Assembly: GCA_037013685.1 (NCBI GenBank)
Contig: CM072887.1
Span: forward strand, 90,416,347-90,480,346
DNA: 64,000 nucleotides
DNA from: Acridotheres tristis
Lineage: Eukaryota > Chordata > Aves > Passeriformes > Sturnidae
Reading direction: 5' to 3'
The notes under the pieces are model-generated. The model worked only from the letters and a program-made list of their open reading frames with translations, was not told where the DNA came from and did no database searches. The position numbers and the translations under genes are program-made. Shown in pieces: positions 27,468-39,490 of this stretch; within the stretch, counting starts at the first letter, position 1, and the number at the start of each line of letters is the position of its first letter.

Positions 27468-30400
27468 AATGCTAAACTTTTAGAAAATCTTTTATTTATA
27501 ACAAAATTAATTCCCACAGCTATTTTTTTACCTTTCACAGTTCAGAAGCAAACACAATTTTTTCTCTTTCCTGTATCACCATATGTGCATAAGCCATATC
27601 TATAAAGCACCATCATTTTAACATTCTTCCTTAAGTTTTTCAGCATAAATTTTTCCTTATATTCAAAGGATGGATCAGGCATAATAAGACTGCTCTCAAA
27701 AGAAGTTTAACACATGGCGGCAGAGAATTTCAGAGAGTAGTTTTAAAAGAAAATACAGTGGAGTATGAGCGAGTTCAAAGTTAAGACACAAGGCACACTA
27801 AATCAAATAAACAAATGAACAAATTATAAGATGGGAATATATTTTCAGAGTTTTGTGGATTTTTTTATTTTTTATTTTTACAAAAATCATTAAAAAAATT
27901 AATTTATTTTCTTGCTGGAAACCATGTAATTGAACTAGATATGTAAAAACAAAGTGTCAACAACTAGCAAGTTTTCCTCAAACAAAGGTGTAGGAGCTGG
28001 CTGAAGTGCTGTGGCTATTCAGTCTCCTTCATTATTTCACCCCATTTCCTGACAGAAAATTCTGTGGTTCACAGCAGGTAAGTCTGTTTCTGCTTGGCAT
28101 AACTGAGATATGTAGCCAGTTTAACTACCCTCATTACCCCAAAGCATCAATAAGGAACCTATCTCCAACCTACTGGAAAATTCATTATCACATAAATTTA
28201 GAATAAAATTATGAAGCTGCAACAATAGCCTCAAAATACTGGGAAAATAAAATCAAAGCATTAGATGTGAAGATTACTGTGGAGAATGTATATTAATTGA
28301 GTGTGCCAATACATCATTTTATTAAGCCAACAAAAGTAGCTCAAGAGACTTGCAATACATACTCATGGAGAAAGGCAATAGTAACCAGTGGAAGTGTAAT
28401 GCCTGCAGATGATCCATTTTCCAGGGGCTGCCTTATTAGCAGTCGGGTGCTGAAGCTGAGACTTCCAGACGGTTGTGGGAAAAGATGAAATTAATTCACT
28501 AATCCTCATCATCACATTCCTCTGCTCTCCCTTTTACTGTTGTTTTCATTAAAGACGCAGGCATATAACCTGGCAACGTATTCCAGATTCATGTGAGGGA
28601 ATAAAGTGCTCAGTGTTTGATAACTCATTGGTGAGGTTTGGGGTCAGGAGGTTTAGAGGCAAGGAAACAATCCATTGGAGGTTGCTTTTCACTTAACATT
28701 TTATGAAAAGATTAAGCAAAGATGCACTTCACTAATGCTAGTCCAAAGAGATTTTTCCCAATTTAAGTCAGAGATAGCCTTCCTACTTTCACATTCCAGA
28801 TACTGGCAAAAACTTTTTAATTTTGTTTTGATATAAGACTTTCCACCAGCCTACTCTCTTCCTGCTCCTTTGTGTTATGGCCACATCCATGTCTGGGCTC
28901 TTGTTTCCAGGAGAAGATCAGTATTATCCCCTTGGCAGTATTTTAAATGACTGAAAGTGGTTCAGAATAATAATTCAATACTGGCATTCGAAATAGTAAA
29001 TGCGAGATAAGGTACCTTTTGGATTATGTGACTGTGACTACAGGCTCATCTTTAGAGTATTACATTTGGGCTTGACTTCACTGATTAGTTTTTTCTGGTT
29101 TGTACATGATTTTTAGTCCATATGAATATGCATATTGCATTTTAATGTGCCTATATTACAGTTACGAATATAATGTAAATTTATATCCAGCTAACTTCTC
29201 TGTGGTGACCATTTCCAAGTCCTATTTTATCTGCATGTTGTGTTTATGCCACCTGTTCCCCACAGATATCTCTGGCTGCATTTTTACTTCAAGGAGAATT
29301 GTTTATTACTGCTCTACATCAACACAGCATATCTAATGCTTTCTACAAAACACACCAGTTCACATAGCTCTGTCACACAGAGGAATAAATTCATCACCTA
29401 ACATGTGCCCTCTCTTGCCTCTCATTGATCTGTGGGAGGGAAATAGGATCACAGGTGCTTTCCAGCTTGGTTTAAGGCAATCATGTTTGGTCAGCAAGAA
29501 GATGCCTATTACTGCCAGGTTTTGGTGCGCAGCTAGGGAGGATACACATTTTCTTACCTGAGTAGGACTGAACAATTGTAATACTGCTTATACACCACCT
29601 TTGAGAAGAAAGCAATTGCTAAAATAAATGCATGATCATCACATGCATTTTCTAGATCTAATTATGCAAAGAAACACTCTAAAAATAAAATAATTTTAAT
29701 TCATTTTTCTGGTCTTATGCCTCGTTTCATAGTTATAAGTATACCCAGTAACATGAAAAGCAATCATTGCAGAAGACAATAGATTTAGTAACATTTTAAA
29801 TTGCATAGCTTTAGAAATAAAATGCTGACGGTCTCTCCCTCTCAGCAGAACCAAAACCTCACTCTGCATTAATGGATGATGACATTCAGACTGTTTCAAG
29901 GAATGTATAATCAAAAGATAGGCTTCATGAGTCGCTGAAACTCACTTTTATGTCATGTCAGAGCTAAAAAGCTGACTGTAGAAAGCTGTTGAGTTAAGCC
30001 TATTTCAGAGAACAGTGGTGGACCTCTGACCTCTGCTGCCACAATGCCAAGGGTAGGGGAGGTTTTTTATAAGAAAGCACTAATTCATGCATGGTGTGGT
30101 ATAGCATCGTCTGCCCTTTCTAGGAACTGAGATTCTAGTAATGTTTAATGGGCATATAGAGTATTTTGCTTCTCAGGATTCTTGTTTTACATTATTCTCA
30201 GGACTCAAATTGTTCATGATTCACAGCTAAAGTGACCAGAAGTGTCTGCTGATATAAGAGGTTTTGGGGTTCTTTTCCAGTAAGACTTAGACCACTGGAT
30301 AACCTAACATAATCCTACAACTATAAAGCAAAAACTAATTCTAGTCTATTGTAAAAAATAACTGTTTATGAAGACTTCTCTTAGTTGTTACCTACCATCA

Positions 30401-33400
30401 GTGAGTATTGTAATGGGTTGCCATGAGAGTCATTTAGGTAAAAATTATTTATACTGTTCCAAGTTCCTCATTTATTAAAACAATCATAATATATTTCAGT
30501 ATATTGCTGCTGTTTTGATTTATTTTCTTTTAGGTAGAGACACAGCCAAAAGATAACCTTTCTCATTTTATACTTACTTTTTAAAATGTTTTAGTGTGAG
30601 ATGAAGGTGTGTAAGAAGGGACTTACAAGGAACAGTTTTGAAATAAACAGAAATCCCTATTTAAAATGGTCTAAAAAAGGACAAAGAAACTCTGAGAACA
30701 GTGAAAATTTATTCCATCCCTCACGGTGGTCCTTGAGTCCTCATCAGTTTTACCATATATTTTTGTTGTCATATACCAGGACCCCATTATATAAGGCCTG
30801 TACTATGACTCGAGTATGGACCTCTGTCTCAACCTATCTGTTCCAAACACCTTAAACCAGGATGCCCACCAGCTGTACAAGACTACAAAAAAAGTGCTCC
30901 TATCTGTGAATCCTGAGCCAGGGAAGAAGCCTAAATCTTGAAAATACTTAAGATCCAACATAAACAAATTACCTTCTGATACAGAATACAGAGGTTTTTG
31001 GTAGTACTCAGTTCAGAAATACTTGGTTTTCTCATCAATTCTAAAGGAAAAGTTTGAAGGAACTTATTTTCTGAAAAGGAAAACTCATAGAGGACATTTT
31101 TTCTTTTGAAAGAATCTACTAGCACTGCTGTTGACTGCTATCCTTGACACTTCTATGTCAGTACTCCTGAACTGTCCCCAGTGCTATATAGGAAAAAGAC
31201 TTACTCTCCTGAGGAAATTATGTAATAATCAAAGAGACTACTCATCGCACAGACCACATTTATTAACTGGGTTGTTTTAACTATGGTAAAGATGTGAATG
31301 TATTTGAAGGATAAAACAACCTGCATCAGTTTACCAAGGAATAAAAACTTAGTGATGAAGACCAGGAAGAAAAGGAAAAGATTATGTAAGAGAAGTAATA
31401 TGCACAGGGATACTACTGGAAAAGAATCAATAGAGTGATAAACTGAAAAGCCACGGTAGTACCTGGTTATGGACAGAGATCCTACAAGAGGATGAGCAGT
31501 TAAGGGCACAAATATTATCTGGATTGGATGATTAGTTGTAAACCCAGTTTGTTGAGCTATGTGACAAGATAAGGATTCAATTAATGTTAATAACTTGACA
31601 TTTGTGATACACTGGTGATTGATCAGGAGGCATTTTCCAAAAGAGGTCTAAAATTTGTTGATTCCAGGGTTTGGTAGCATATTTTAATTAATTCCCATGC
31701 TTTAGGGCCTTTGCTCCTCACCTGCTGACACCAGAATATTTCATTTCTGTGACTTAATCTTTTTCCTGAGCTTTTTCATTTGGCTGGTTGGTTTGGTTTG
31801 ATATTGTTTTCCTATTTTTCTCTGCTTGAAGCCCTGGAGATTATTGACAGGTGAAAATGGGATGTGTGGTGCTTCTAGTGTTGTTGCAAAGCCTGTCAAG
31901 TGCTCAGCTATCTTCTGTGCTCAGGAAAGGAGAGCTAACAGTGGACGGGATGAACAGAAACTTGCAATACTGAAATTGTTAACCTTTTCCTGCAACATGT
32001 CATCTTTTCCTTCCATCATGAATAAATACTAGATAAAGATATTCGTTTTGGACTTTAACCCTCAAATGGACATACCTGAACTTTTCTTCTTTCACCCTAT
32101 GGCCTACTACATTTTCTGTCACTACTGATGTTTGATGAGCCTTCAGCTTCATCACAGGAAGTGGTCTGTGCACTGTTCCAGGTTAAAGGCCATTGCACTG
32201 ATGTTTGTAACTGCAGACACCTAAAACCTTTCCTGAAGACCCTCCTGATTCTTTTTTCTGCTCAGATACACATTGACTTAGGGTATTTTTTGGGTTATAG
32301 ATGCTGTGACTGTGCTAATGGGGGATGCTGGATCTTTTATAGCTCTGTGGGAAGACAAAGGGAGTCTGAATTCTTCCTTGAAGGATTTTTAAGAAGTTCT
32401 TGCTTCAAACAGCCCACAGTGCAATACTCTGGGATTGAATTTATCACCATCCAGAAGTCTGAGTTGTTAGGAATGAGCTGAAATGGAATCATTATCGCCA
32501 ATCATTTCTGTGTTATGTCTGAGTTATGGTAGTTTGATTTTATTGGGTGGTTCACACGGGAATTAAATTCCAGTGTAAAGTTGCTGGCTTTAGCCAGAAA
32601 TCTTTTATTTATTTGCTAGGTCACTACTACTATATGTGCTACTATTATGCAAGAAGATTTCTCCAATCAAAATTCCTCAGATTAAAAACTACACTTTTTG
32701 CCTAATGGGTTCTAAATTATACATAAACTGTGCAATTTTCAGATGTGATGCAAATTCTTCTGTCACAATGTCTTGTAATATGGAGGCTGTTTACATTAAA
32801 GTGACAATTCTTTACAGATGGACTACAATACCTTCAGTTTCAAAAACATCTAGCTGTAGTGCTATCACATACCAGCTAAGATTTCAAAAAATATTTCTGC
32901 TTGTCATTGTCTTGACTAACAGTGATACACACTGTTAGAAAAGAGTGGACTCTTCTATTAAAAACAACATTCAATTCTGGGTTTTATATTAAAAAAATAA
33001 AACACAAAATGTATATGAAGATCTTACAATTCCATTTCATGAATTTGTACATTGTCTGCTTTTTGTTGTTATTTTGTAACCCAGTAATTTGTTTACATAA
33101 CTGTGCCAGCATGTGGCACCATGGGCAGGTATCTCCCTCTTCTACATTGGCAAAAACGTAAAACTACTGCTGGCAGCCATTGGCATTATCCCCCATTAAA
33201 GGATATGGGGGATGGGCATTTCAGCTCAGATTTCAATTAAGTCTTGAAAACTCAAACAACAACAACAACAACAAAACACCTATCCCATTCAAGTTTAGAG
33301 AGATTATCTTTAAAAATTGGCACTTTTTTGTTTGTTTGTTTTTCCCCAGAGATAATTACGACAGGCTCAGTAATCTGCTCCATTGGCAGATCAGTGATGG

Positions 33401-35239
33401 AAAAGGATACCTGGCCATGAGCAATGTAAATTGCTTCTGTGAGCATCTGTCTCAGAAATAATAGCTTTGTCTAGGGAAAAAAAAAAGAAAAGATTTGGCG
33501 TCAGAATTCTATGTCTGTAACCCTGCCATGGCAAGCAGCACCCACATACTGTGTTGTGGTGACATCCATAGACAACGTCAAATAACTGTGCTCTTTCTGC
33601 TGCACACTTTGTAAGTAAATTGGGACTTGGCCACAGTTTTCCCAGGGACTTCTTAGACGCTCTTTTGTCTGTGCTATACTGTTCTCAAATACAAAACTAA
33701 ATAGAATTGTCATGAAACTGATACCACTCCTGATATTCAATTCAAGCAGTAATTCAGTATAGTTCAGCAAAAAGTATGATCTGAAGGGTGCCTTGCTCTC
33801 TTTGTGTAAGATAGAACTGGTTATGGATGTCTGCTGTGCGAATCAGCTGTGCACAGACTAAGGGAGGCAGCAATCTATGCTCTTTTTGCACATCATCCAA
33901 AAAAACCTCCTAAGGGAAGAGAAAATGTAGTTAAAAGTCCCTCTTTTCCCCCTGGCTGTAGGCTCTATTTTGGAAACTGATGCTAATTTGATCATATTTT
34001 TTTCTCTGTGTTGATTTAGAGCACTGTGTACTCTTTTTTACCTATCTCTGTGCAAGTTGAATTCACAAGAAACTGGTGGATTTTTAAAAGCATCCTGGCA
34101 CTGAAACCCCTGTGGATATGTATTCTTTGGTGGATACCAGTCTTTAAATCATATTTTATCAAGCAAGTATAATTTTAAAAGGCATTCCATTATGCTATTA
34201 TTTTAATGAGATCTGAACTATATGTAGCAGTTCAAAGCTGCAGGGAAGTGATGAAAAAGGAGTACACAGTGTAAAATTCTACAACACGTATAAATGTGGC
34301 ATTTTTTTCTGATAATATGGTTCATTTCACAATACAGCCTTATCAGGTTTTTGTTGTTTTTTAGTTTTATTTTTATCTTCCTTTGATGCTGATTTGATGC
34401 TGAGACTTCACTTTTATGTGCTTATCCATCTATTCTTGTTTGTATTTACAGCAATTCTCCACTACTTTTTTTCTTAGGCATTTGCATCTGTTATTAATAG
34501 CAGTTGGGATAGAGAGGAATATAATCGTGTGATTCAGCAGCAGTCATGTCTCTTTAATCAGCAGCTTCTGACACAGCATGCATTTACTGCATGATTGCAC
34601 TGTCATGTTTGACACAAATGATGGATCACTGCTTCAGATTAAAGTTTAAAGTATTTGTTCATTGTATACAATACTAAATTGTACTTTTCTTACATCCACT
34701 CATCAAAAATTTCTGACCATAATTACGATTCAGCCAGTGTCATCATGGTAATAAAACAGTCTAAATATTGATTACTTTATAGTCCATTCCTCCTGGGATG
34801 GCTGATGTACCAGTTTTATTTTGTAATGACAATCTCACATGAATCTACTGTTGCAAACTCTCACTTAAAAGAATTTGAAACCTAAAGAAGGCATTTTTCC
34901 TGACTGATACAGATATATGTCTATGATATTTTTCCATACGTTAGATATGCTCATTTCATGATTAATGATTACTAAAAATAGCTTTACTTGAATAAATATG
35001 TGTTTTGTATTCCCCCTGATTTTTCAGATGCACCAGATTTTATTTACCTGAGGTGTTTGAATTTCATAAGTGTTTATCACTCTTCTATTTGGCTTCATTG
35101 TTGAAGTATAAAGTATTGTATTTCAAAGTATAATTTGATTTTTTCTTTTTCAAGTGTATTTAATTATAACAAAAAGAAATCTCGTGAACTTTAAAGTCTA
35201 TGTCTATACCATGAAATAAATCAGATGGGAGTATATATT
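27468..35239. other. Unique DNA without a recognised gene
   Basis: Nearly eight kilobases with no exon I can support. A direct-repeat motif resembling a nuclear-receptor DR1 site, GGACCT C TGACCT in antisense form, is at 30020-30032. A (CAA)n tract is at 33257-33275. The largest frames are 102 codons (31201-31509, minus) and 117 codons (32128-32481, plus); the second has many Cys residues but no pattern I recognise, and no splice or start context favours either. Confidence 0.5.
33257..33275. repeat. (CAA)n simple repeat
   Basis: About six CAA units, followed by an A-rich tail. Confidence 0.9.
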
Positions 35240-35760
35240 AGGGCTCTGAGGACACGTGGTGGGACATGGCTCCTATGATGTGCAGCTAAACAGTGATTCC
35301 CACCCCCCCAGCAGGGAAGATTTGCACTCAAGCAGCTGCTGGGGAGAATCTTCACCATCCACTCAGCTGTGTCCAGGAAGGTGCATCTGTACTGACAGGT
35401 ACAAGGTGGTGCTGCCAGGGCAGTGGGGCTTGGCCGTGTAAGATGTTAAGTGGCTGCATTGGTCCCTGGCACAGCTCTGCCATGGCATTCTCCTGGGCAA
35501 TATCAAAGCACAGTCTGGGAAATCCCCCACACTGGGACCTGCTCCTGTCCCGGAGCCAAGGGAAATATGCAGCCTTTTTTGTATGGACAGCAGACTCCAG
35601 AACCAGGCTGCTTAAATTCCTGGGGCAATTCTGGGGACCAAACCCTAGTAAAGAGCATGTAAACAGCTTAGCAATACAAGTGTGACTGTTAGTGTGTGAG
35701 CCAGTGCCATACACAATAACTGTGCAAGCAATTAGAGATTCCTGCTGTGTGTGATTGTAA
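35240..35760. other. GC-richer block, possibly an old LTR
   Basis: About 520 bp clearly richer in G and C than the flanks and almost free of CpG, which is how old methylated repeats look. Frames of 130 (plus) and 139 codons (minus) overlap through it on both strands, a mark of low stop-codon density rather than of coding. The composition and size fit a degraded LTR or retroviral fragment, but I could not find ends, a TATA box or target duplication that I trust. Confidence 0.35.
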
Positions 35761-35949
35761 AGGAAATGCAACGGAAAATTAATGTGCTATTTAAGATGCT
35801 GCAAAGATGATTCATTTAGTCCTTTCAGATATAAACCCAAGAAACTCAGATACAGTCTCTTAAGACCTGCATATACTTGAAGTTTTAATTATTTCAACAC
35901 TGTTCATTTGAACTTTTACCTTAAGATTAATATTTATAGTGGGGCAATG

Positions 35950-36082
35950 TATGATGGATCAGTTGGTTTGAGCATGGTGCTAATAACACCAAGGTTGTGG
36001 GTTCAGTCCCGATATGAGCCATTTACTTAAGAGTTGAACTGGATCCCCCTCCAGTCCTAAATATCTTTTGAATCTGTGAATT
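35950..36082 (+). mobile_element. tRNA-Ile-derived SINE with CR1-like tail (TguSINE1 type)
   Basis: The head is a tRNA-Ile relic. An A-box-like CAGTTGG lies near 35960. An anticodon arm with stem GGTG/CACC (35976-35979 and 35987-35990) encloses the loop CTAATAA, anticodon AAT (35982-35984). A B box close to the consensus, GGTTCAGTCCC, is at 36000-36010. After the tRNA part comes GAGTTGAACTGGAT, then a decayed CR1-type 3' end reading down to GAATCTGTGA near 36080, which lets such SINEs borrow the CR1 reverse transcriptase. The head-to-tail order matches TguSINE1 as described from zebra finch. The copy has several substitutions and a shortened tail, so it is probably not transcribed. It cannot be a working tRNA gene: the acceptor stem is broken and the sequence continues into the SINE body. 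Confidence 0.88.
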
Positions 36083-38199
36083 ATGTCAGATGTACTGGAC
36101 AGAATCTGGAGACAGGAACACCTCAGTATTAAGAGTGGCTGAGAAAAGATACTTAGCTTCTTAACTCTGAAAGTCTGTTTATTGCAAGGAAATTAAAATA
36201 TAATAACCAGGTATGTGGGGTGAAGCAAATGGAAATGAAAGATGTGAAATCAATTTCTCTGTTCCAATCTCTTTCACTCTTTTCTCAGGAGTTTCTCAGT
36301 TCACACTTGTCTTGCAGACAATATCTGTTTGTTACCTCCCAATCTTTTTCTGCTCCCTAGAACCTGCTTCCAGTTGAGCCTGGTATTTTCCTGAGAACAC
36401 TTCAGAAATTTCCTCATGCAGCAGCCTGCTGAATATCCTGAGTTCTGAAACCATGACCAAACAAATGAAACGTGTTGTCTGTCACAAATCATTTACCAGG
36501 GGATGATGAGATGAACTTTGCAGAGAAGCACACACAATGTCTTAGAATTTGATACATGTGCATGAGCAGAAATAGCTGCTGCTCCAAAACTTTGAACCCC
36601 TGCCTTCTCTCCCCACCCAGGCCTTGTCCTCAGATAGAGATGTCAGCAGGTAAAAAAGCATTTTAAAATCTGTATAAGGAAGGAAGTCTAATTTAAACAT
36701 ACATTTCATACATGGGGATAAGAGGATAAGGACAAGCCTGAGCCATTTCCCTCCTTTCGTTTATTGAAGGTGAGCTGGTGATCTTGTAAGGAGCCAGGGA
36801 AGGATTAGTGATGGTGGTGGGCTGATTCTCTTGAAGCTTTTAGGCCTTGATAGCAAAAAAAAAAGATTAAAAGTGACAGTGGAGTTATTGTGCCATAATT
36901 GATCATGATATATGCAATGGATAGTGGTAGAGGCCTTTTAAAAACACTTTATTAGTTCAATAATACTTACTGCTCTTACTGCAGATTGTGCGTTTTTTAA
37001 GTGTGTGATTTATAGAAGTCTCCATTAGAGCTGAAGAGTTTTGTGCAGTTGATGGACGCAATAGTCAGATATTTCAATAACTAGCTTCAGGCAAGTAAAA
37101 TGTGTAATTCCTGGAAATTCTTTTTGATGAAGGGACATTTTGCACTGCACTTCTTTCCTACTCTTGGCTCAAATGTTTTATATTTATTTTTTTTCCCTGA
37201 GTAGTAGATATATTGTTAATTTAACTACAGCAGGTGCACTAATGTCACTGCATCTTATGGCAGGACGTGACATATCCCAGAGATGAGGAAAGGTTAGAAT
37301 TGATTGAACTCATTCAAAGTTTGTGCAAAATAAAGAAATTCTGTATCTATACAATTTTTTAGAGCTACTTCAAGCCATAGAAATTACTAGAATATAGCAA
37401 ATAATTATTAGCAAAGTTTGCTGTGTATTTTTCCCTATCTTTGGCTCTGATTAAGCATAGTCATAACTTCAAAAAGTAGACTAATTAATGCGCTAATTAT
37501 TTTTTTTTAATATTTAAAGTACATGAAGCAGGATAAAGTATGTATAGTAGGATGACTGTCCAGAGACTGTCTTTGTAGAAGAGATAGTTCTGGCTGAATG
37601 TGGACACCTGGGGCTTATCTCAGTACCAGTGAATTTAATGGTTCAGAGACCTCAGTACTGAGTCTTGATTTTACAGTTAGAGTGATACAATGGTCCCATG
37701 TGAGATTTCTGTCTCCAGTCAAATAATTCCTGGCACAGTTCAAAAGAGCACTTCAGAGGCAATTTGGAGGTTATCATCTTTTGTATTGTGTTACTTAGCT
37801 TAAGGGCCATAAAAAAAAAAAAAGCTCTGGCATGATTACTTTACTTGTATATGTAACCCTTGTAGGATTGGAACGCTCTTAGCTAATTACTAATATTCTC
37901 CCGTGCTTTCTGATTAGTATTATAACAAAACTTATCAGAGAATGAAGAATTAAAATAGTGCCTTAACTATATGAAGGACCTAATAAATCTGAAAGATGTT
38001 TAGAAAGGTAATATATAAGGTCTCAGAAATTGATGTTGCTCTCTGTAACAACTTAGGGGTTAATGTGTTTTCAGCACTTCACAGAAGAAACTCATGCTCT
38101 AGCTCTTGCATTCTAGATCTTACATTTATAGTAGATACCAAAAACTTGTGTCCAGTATGTCAGGGCATGTGGAAGATGAGTATCTGCTTCATTGAGCTT
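36083..38199. other. Unique DNA without a recognised gene
   Basis: AT-rich sequence with no exon or repeat recognised. Two TAATTA homeodomain-type hexamers lie 12 bp apart at 37482-37499, and an A run lies at about 37811-37823. Neither is enough to call a regulatory site. Confidence 0.5.
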
Positions 38200-39490
38200 A
38201 TATAATCAAGGATTGTTTTGATGCTGAAGGGGAAGGGGTAAACAGAAGCACAGAGTCTGCACCTGAGGAGACGTGAGAAGCAGTGCCAAAGACCAAAAGT
38301 CTTGAGCTACTAATTGAAGTGCCATAAAAAAAAAATGCAGACAGAGCTTTGGAGGGGGCCACCTGGATTTTGTGACTGATAAGAAGTGAAAAACCAGGAA
38401 TGTGAGGATTTGAAATACTCACGGGAGGCTCGAGTGACTATGTAATGTTTACAAGGAATTTTTAGGGGAAGGGAATTGGGGAGAGACAAAGCTGGGGCAT
38501 GTGGAGGAGGGTATGAAAGAGCTGACTTTATGTAAACTGAGGCTGGACAGTGGACTTGTGTGACTGAGTCCTCTGCCAGATTACCATAGGCTGTCCTGCC
38601 TTATTTAAAGACTAATAACTCTCTCTCTCTCTCTCTGCATGACCTCATTCTCCATTCTGTGTGTGTGATTACCAGCTACTGGGTGAACTGAGTGCAGTGG
38701 GTGCCAGCTATCAGGGTCAGACTGGGGTGTAGGTGCCCTGTACCATAGTGTGAGCAACTGAGGGGCTGGAACTCTTCCAGCTGCTGTGGGGGAGCAGCGT
38801 GTGTGTCCTGAAAACCAGCTACTAGAGGGACTAGAACAAGCAATGGGCTCAGCACCGATGGCTTGAGTGGGACCAGGGATCACAGCCTGGCTGCAGGAGC
38901 ACTGAATGTCTGTATTACCTGCAAAACAGGTGTTCATGCATCTTTGCCAGAAAACTCTGAGCTGAACTCACCAGCAACTAGAAGGATGTCCCAGATTTGG
39001 GAAGGGGTGGATGGAAGGTCTGTGCAGGTATTTGAAGGTAGCTGAAGGTGTGGAATGCCTGTGGGCAGGTATGTATCTGTTGGCAGTGACCAATGGGACA
39101 GCCAGCTGGTGAGCTGGGGACCCATAGAGTGGGAGAGCATCATGTGTACACCCACATGAGTGAGTTCCTGTCTCTGCCAGCCCAAGAGGACGAGGGGATG
39201 GAGCTGTCTGTATTTCTGTCAGTCCTGGTAGCCTTAGGCTGGGCTGTGAGTGCCTTCCTTCTCTGTGGCAGGCCCTGGTTGCGTTTTTATTTCCTTATGC
39301 CTAGGGAATAGGTACTTGGGTGTTGCTGCTGGTTGGACCTGCAAATGGAAAAGCAGCAGCTGCATCCATTGGTCCCAGTCAAGAGGAACCCCCAGGTCAT
39401 GGAGCTGTTGGAGGCAGCAGCAGCTTATAGCCTCCCTTAACACCATATGTTTCAAGTACTGTAAAAGAGGAAGGGGAAAAAAAACCAACC
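38200..39490 (+). other. GC-richer block, possible degenerate ERV LTR and leader
   Basis: About 1.3 kb richer in G and C than its surroundings and poor in CpG. A TATA-like TATTTAAAG at 38602-38610 is followed by a CT tract (38619-38636), then by two partly similar stretches about 140 bp apart, each with GTGTGTG shortly before CCAGCTACT (about 38659-38685 and 38799-38828). A TATA box, CT tract and transcribed leader in this order would fit a retroviral LTR plus leader in plus orientation. Open frames of 60-110 codons occur on both strands and do not resemble gag, pol or env. I could not find TG...CA ends with a target duplication. A promoter with first exon of a non-coding RNA is the other reading. 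Confidence 0.35.
38619..38636. repeat. (CT)n microsatellite
   Basis: Nine uninterrupted CT units, placed just after the TATA-like element at 38602-38610. Confidence 0.93.

Noticed and set aside
27218..27605. Frames of 106 (minus) and 103 codons (plus)
   Set aside because: Both cross the G/T tract, which lacks stop codons on either strand for compositional reasons.
30020..30032. Nuclear-receptor DR1 element
   Set aside because: One mismatch to the consensus and no other supporting signal; such matches occur by chance in 64 kb.
35956..36030. A tRNA-Ile gene
   Set aside because: The acceptor stem does not pair and the sequence continues into a CR1-like tail, as in a SINE.
37482..37499. Pair of TAATTA homeodomain sites
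   Set aside because: Expected often in AT-rich DNA; no conservation data to support a site.
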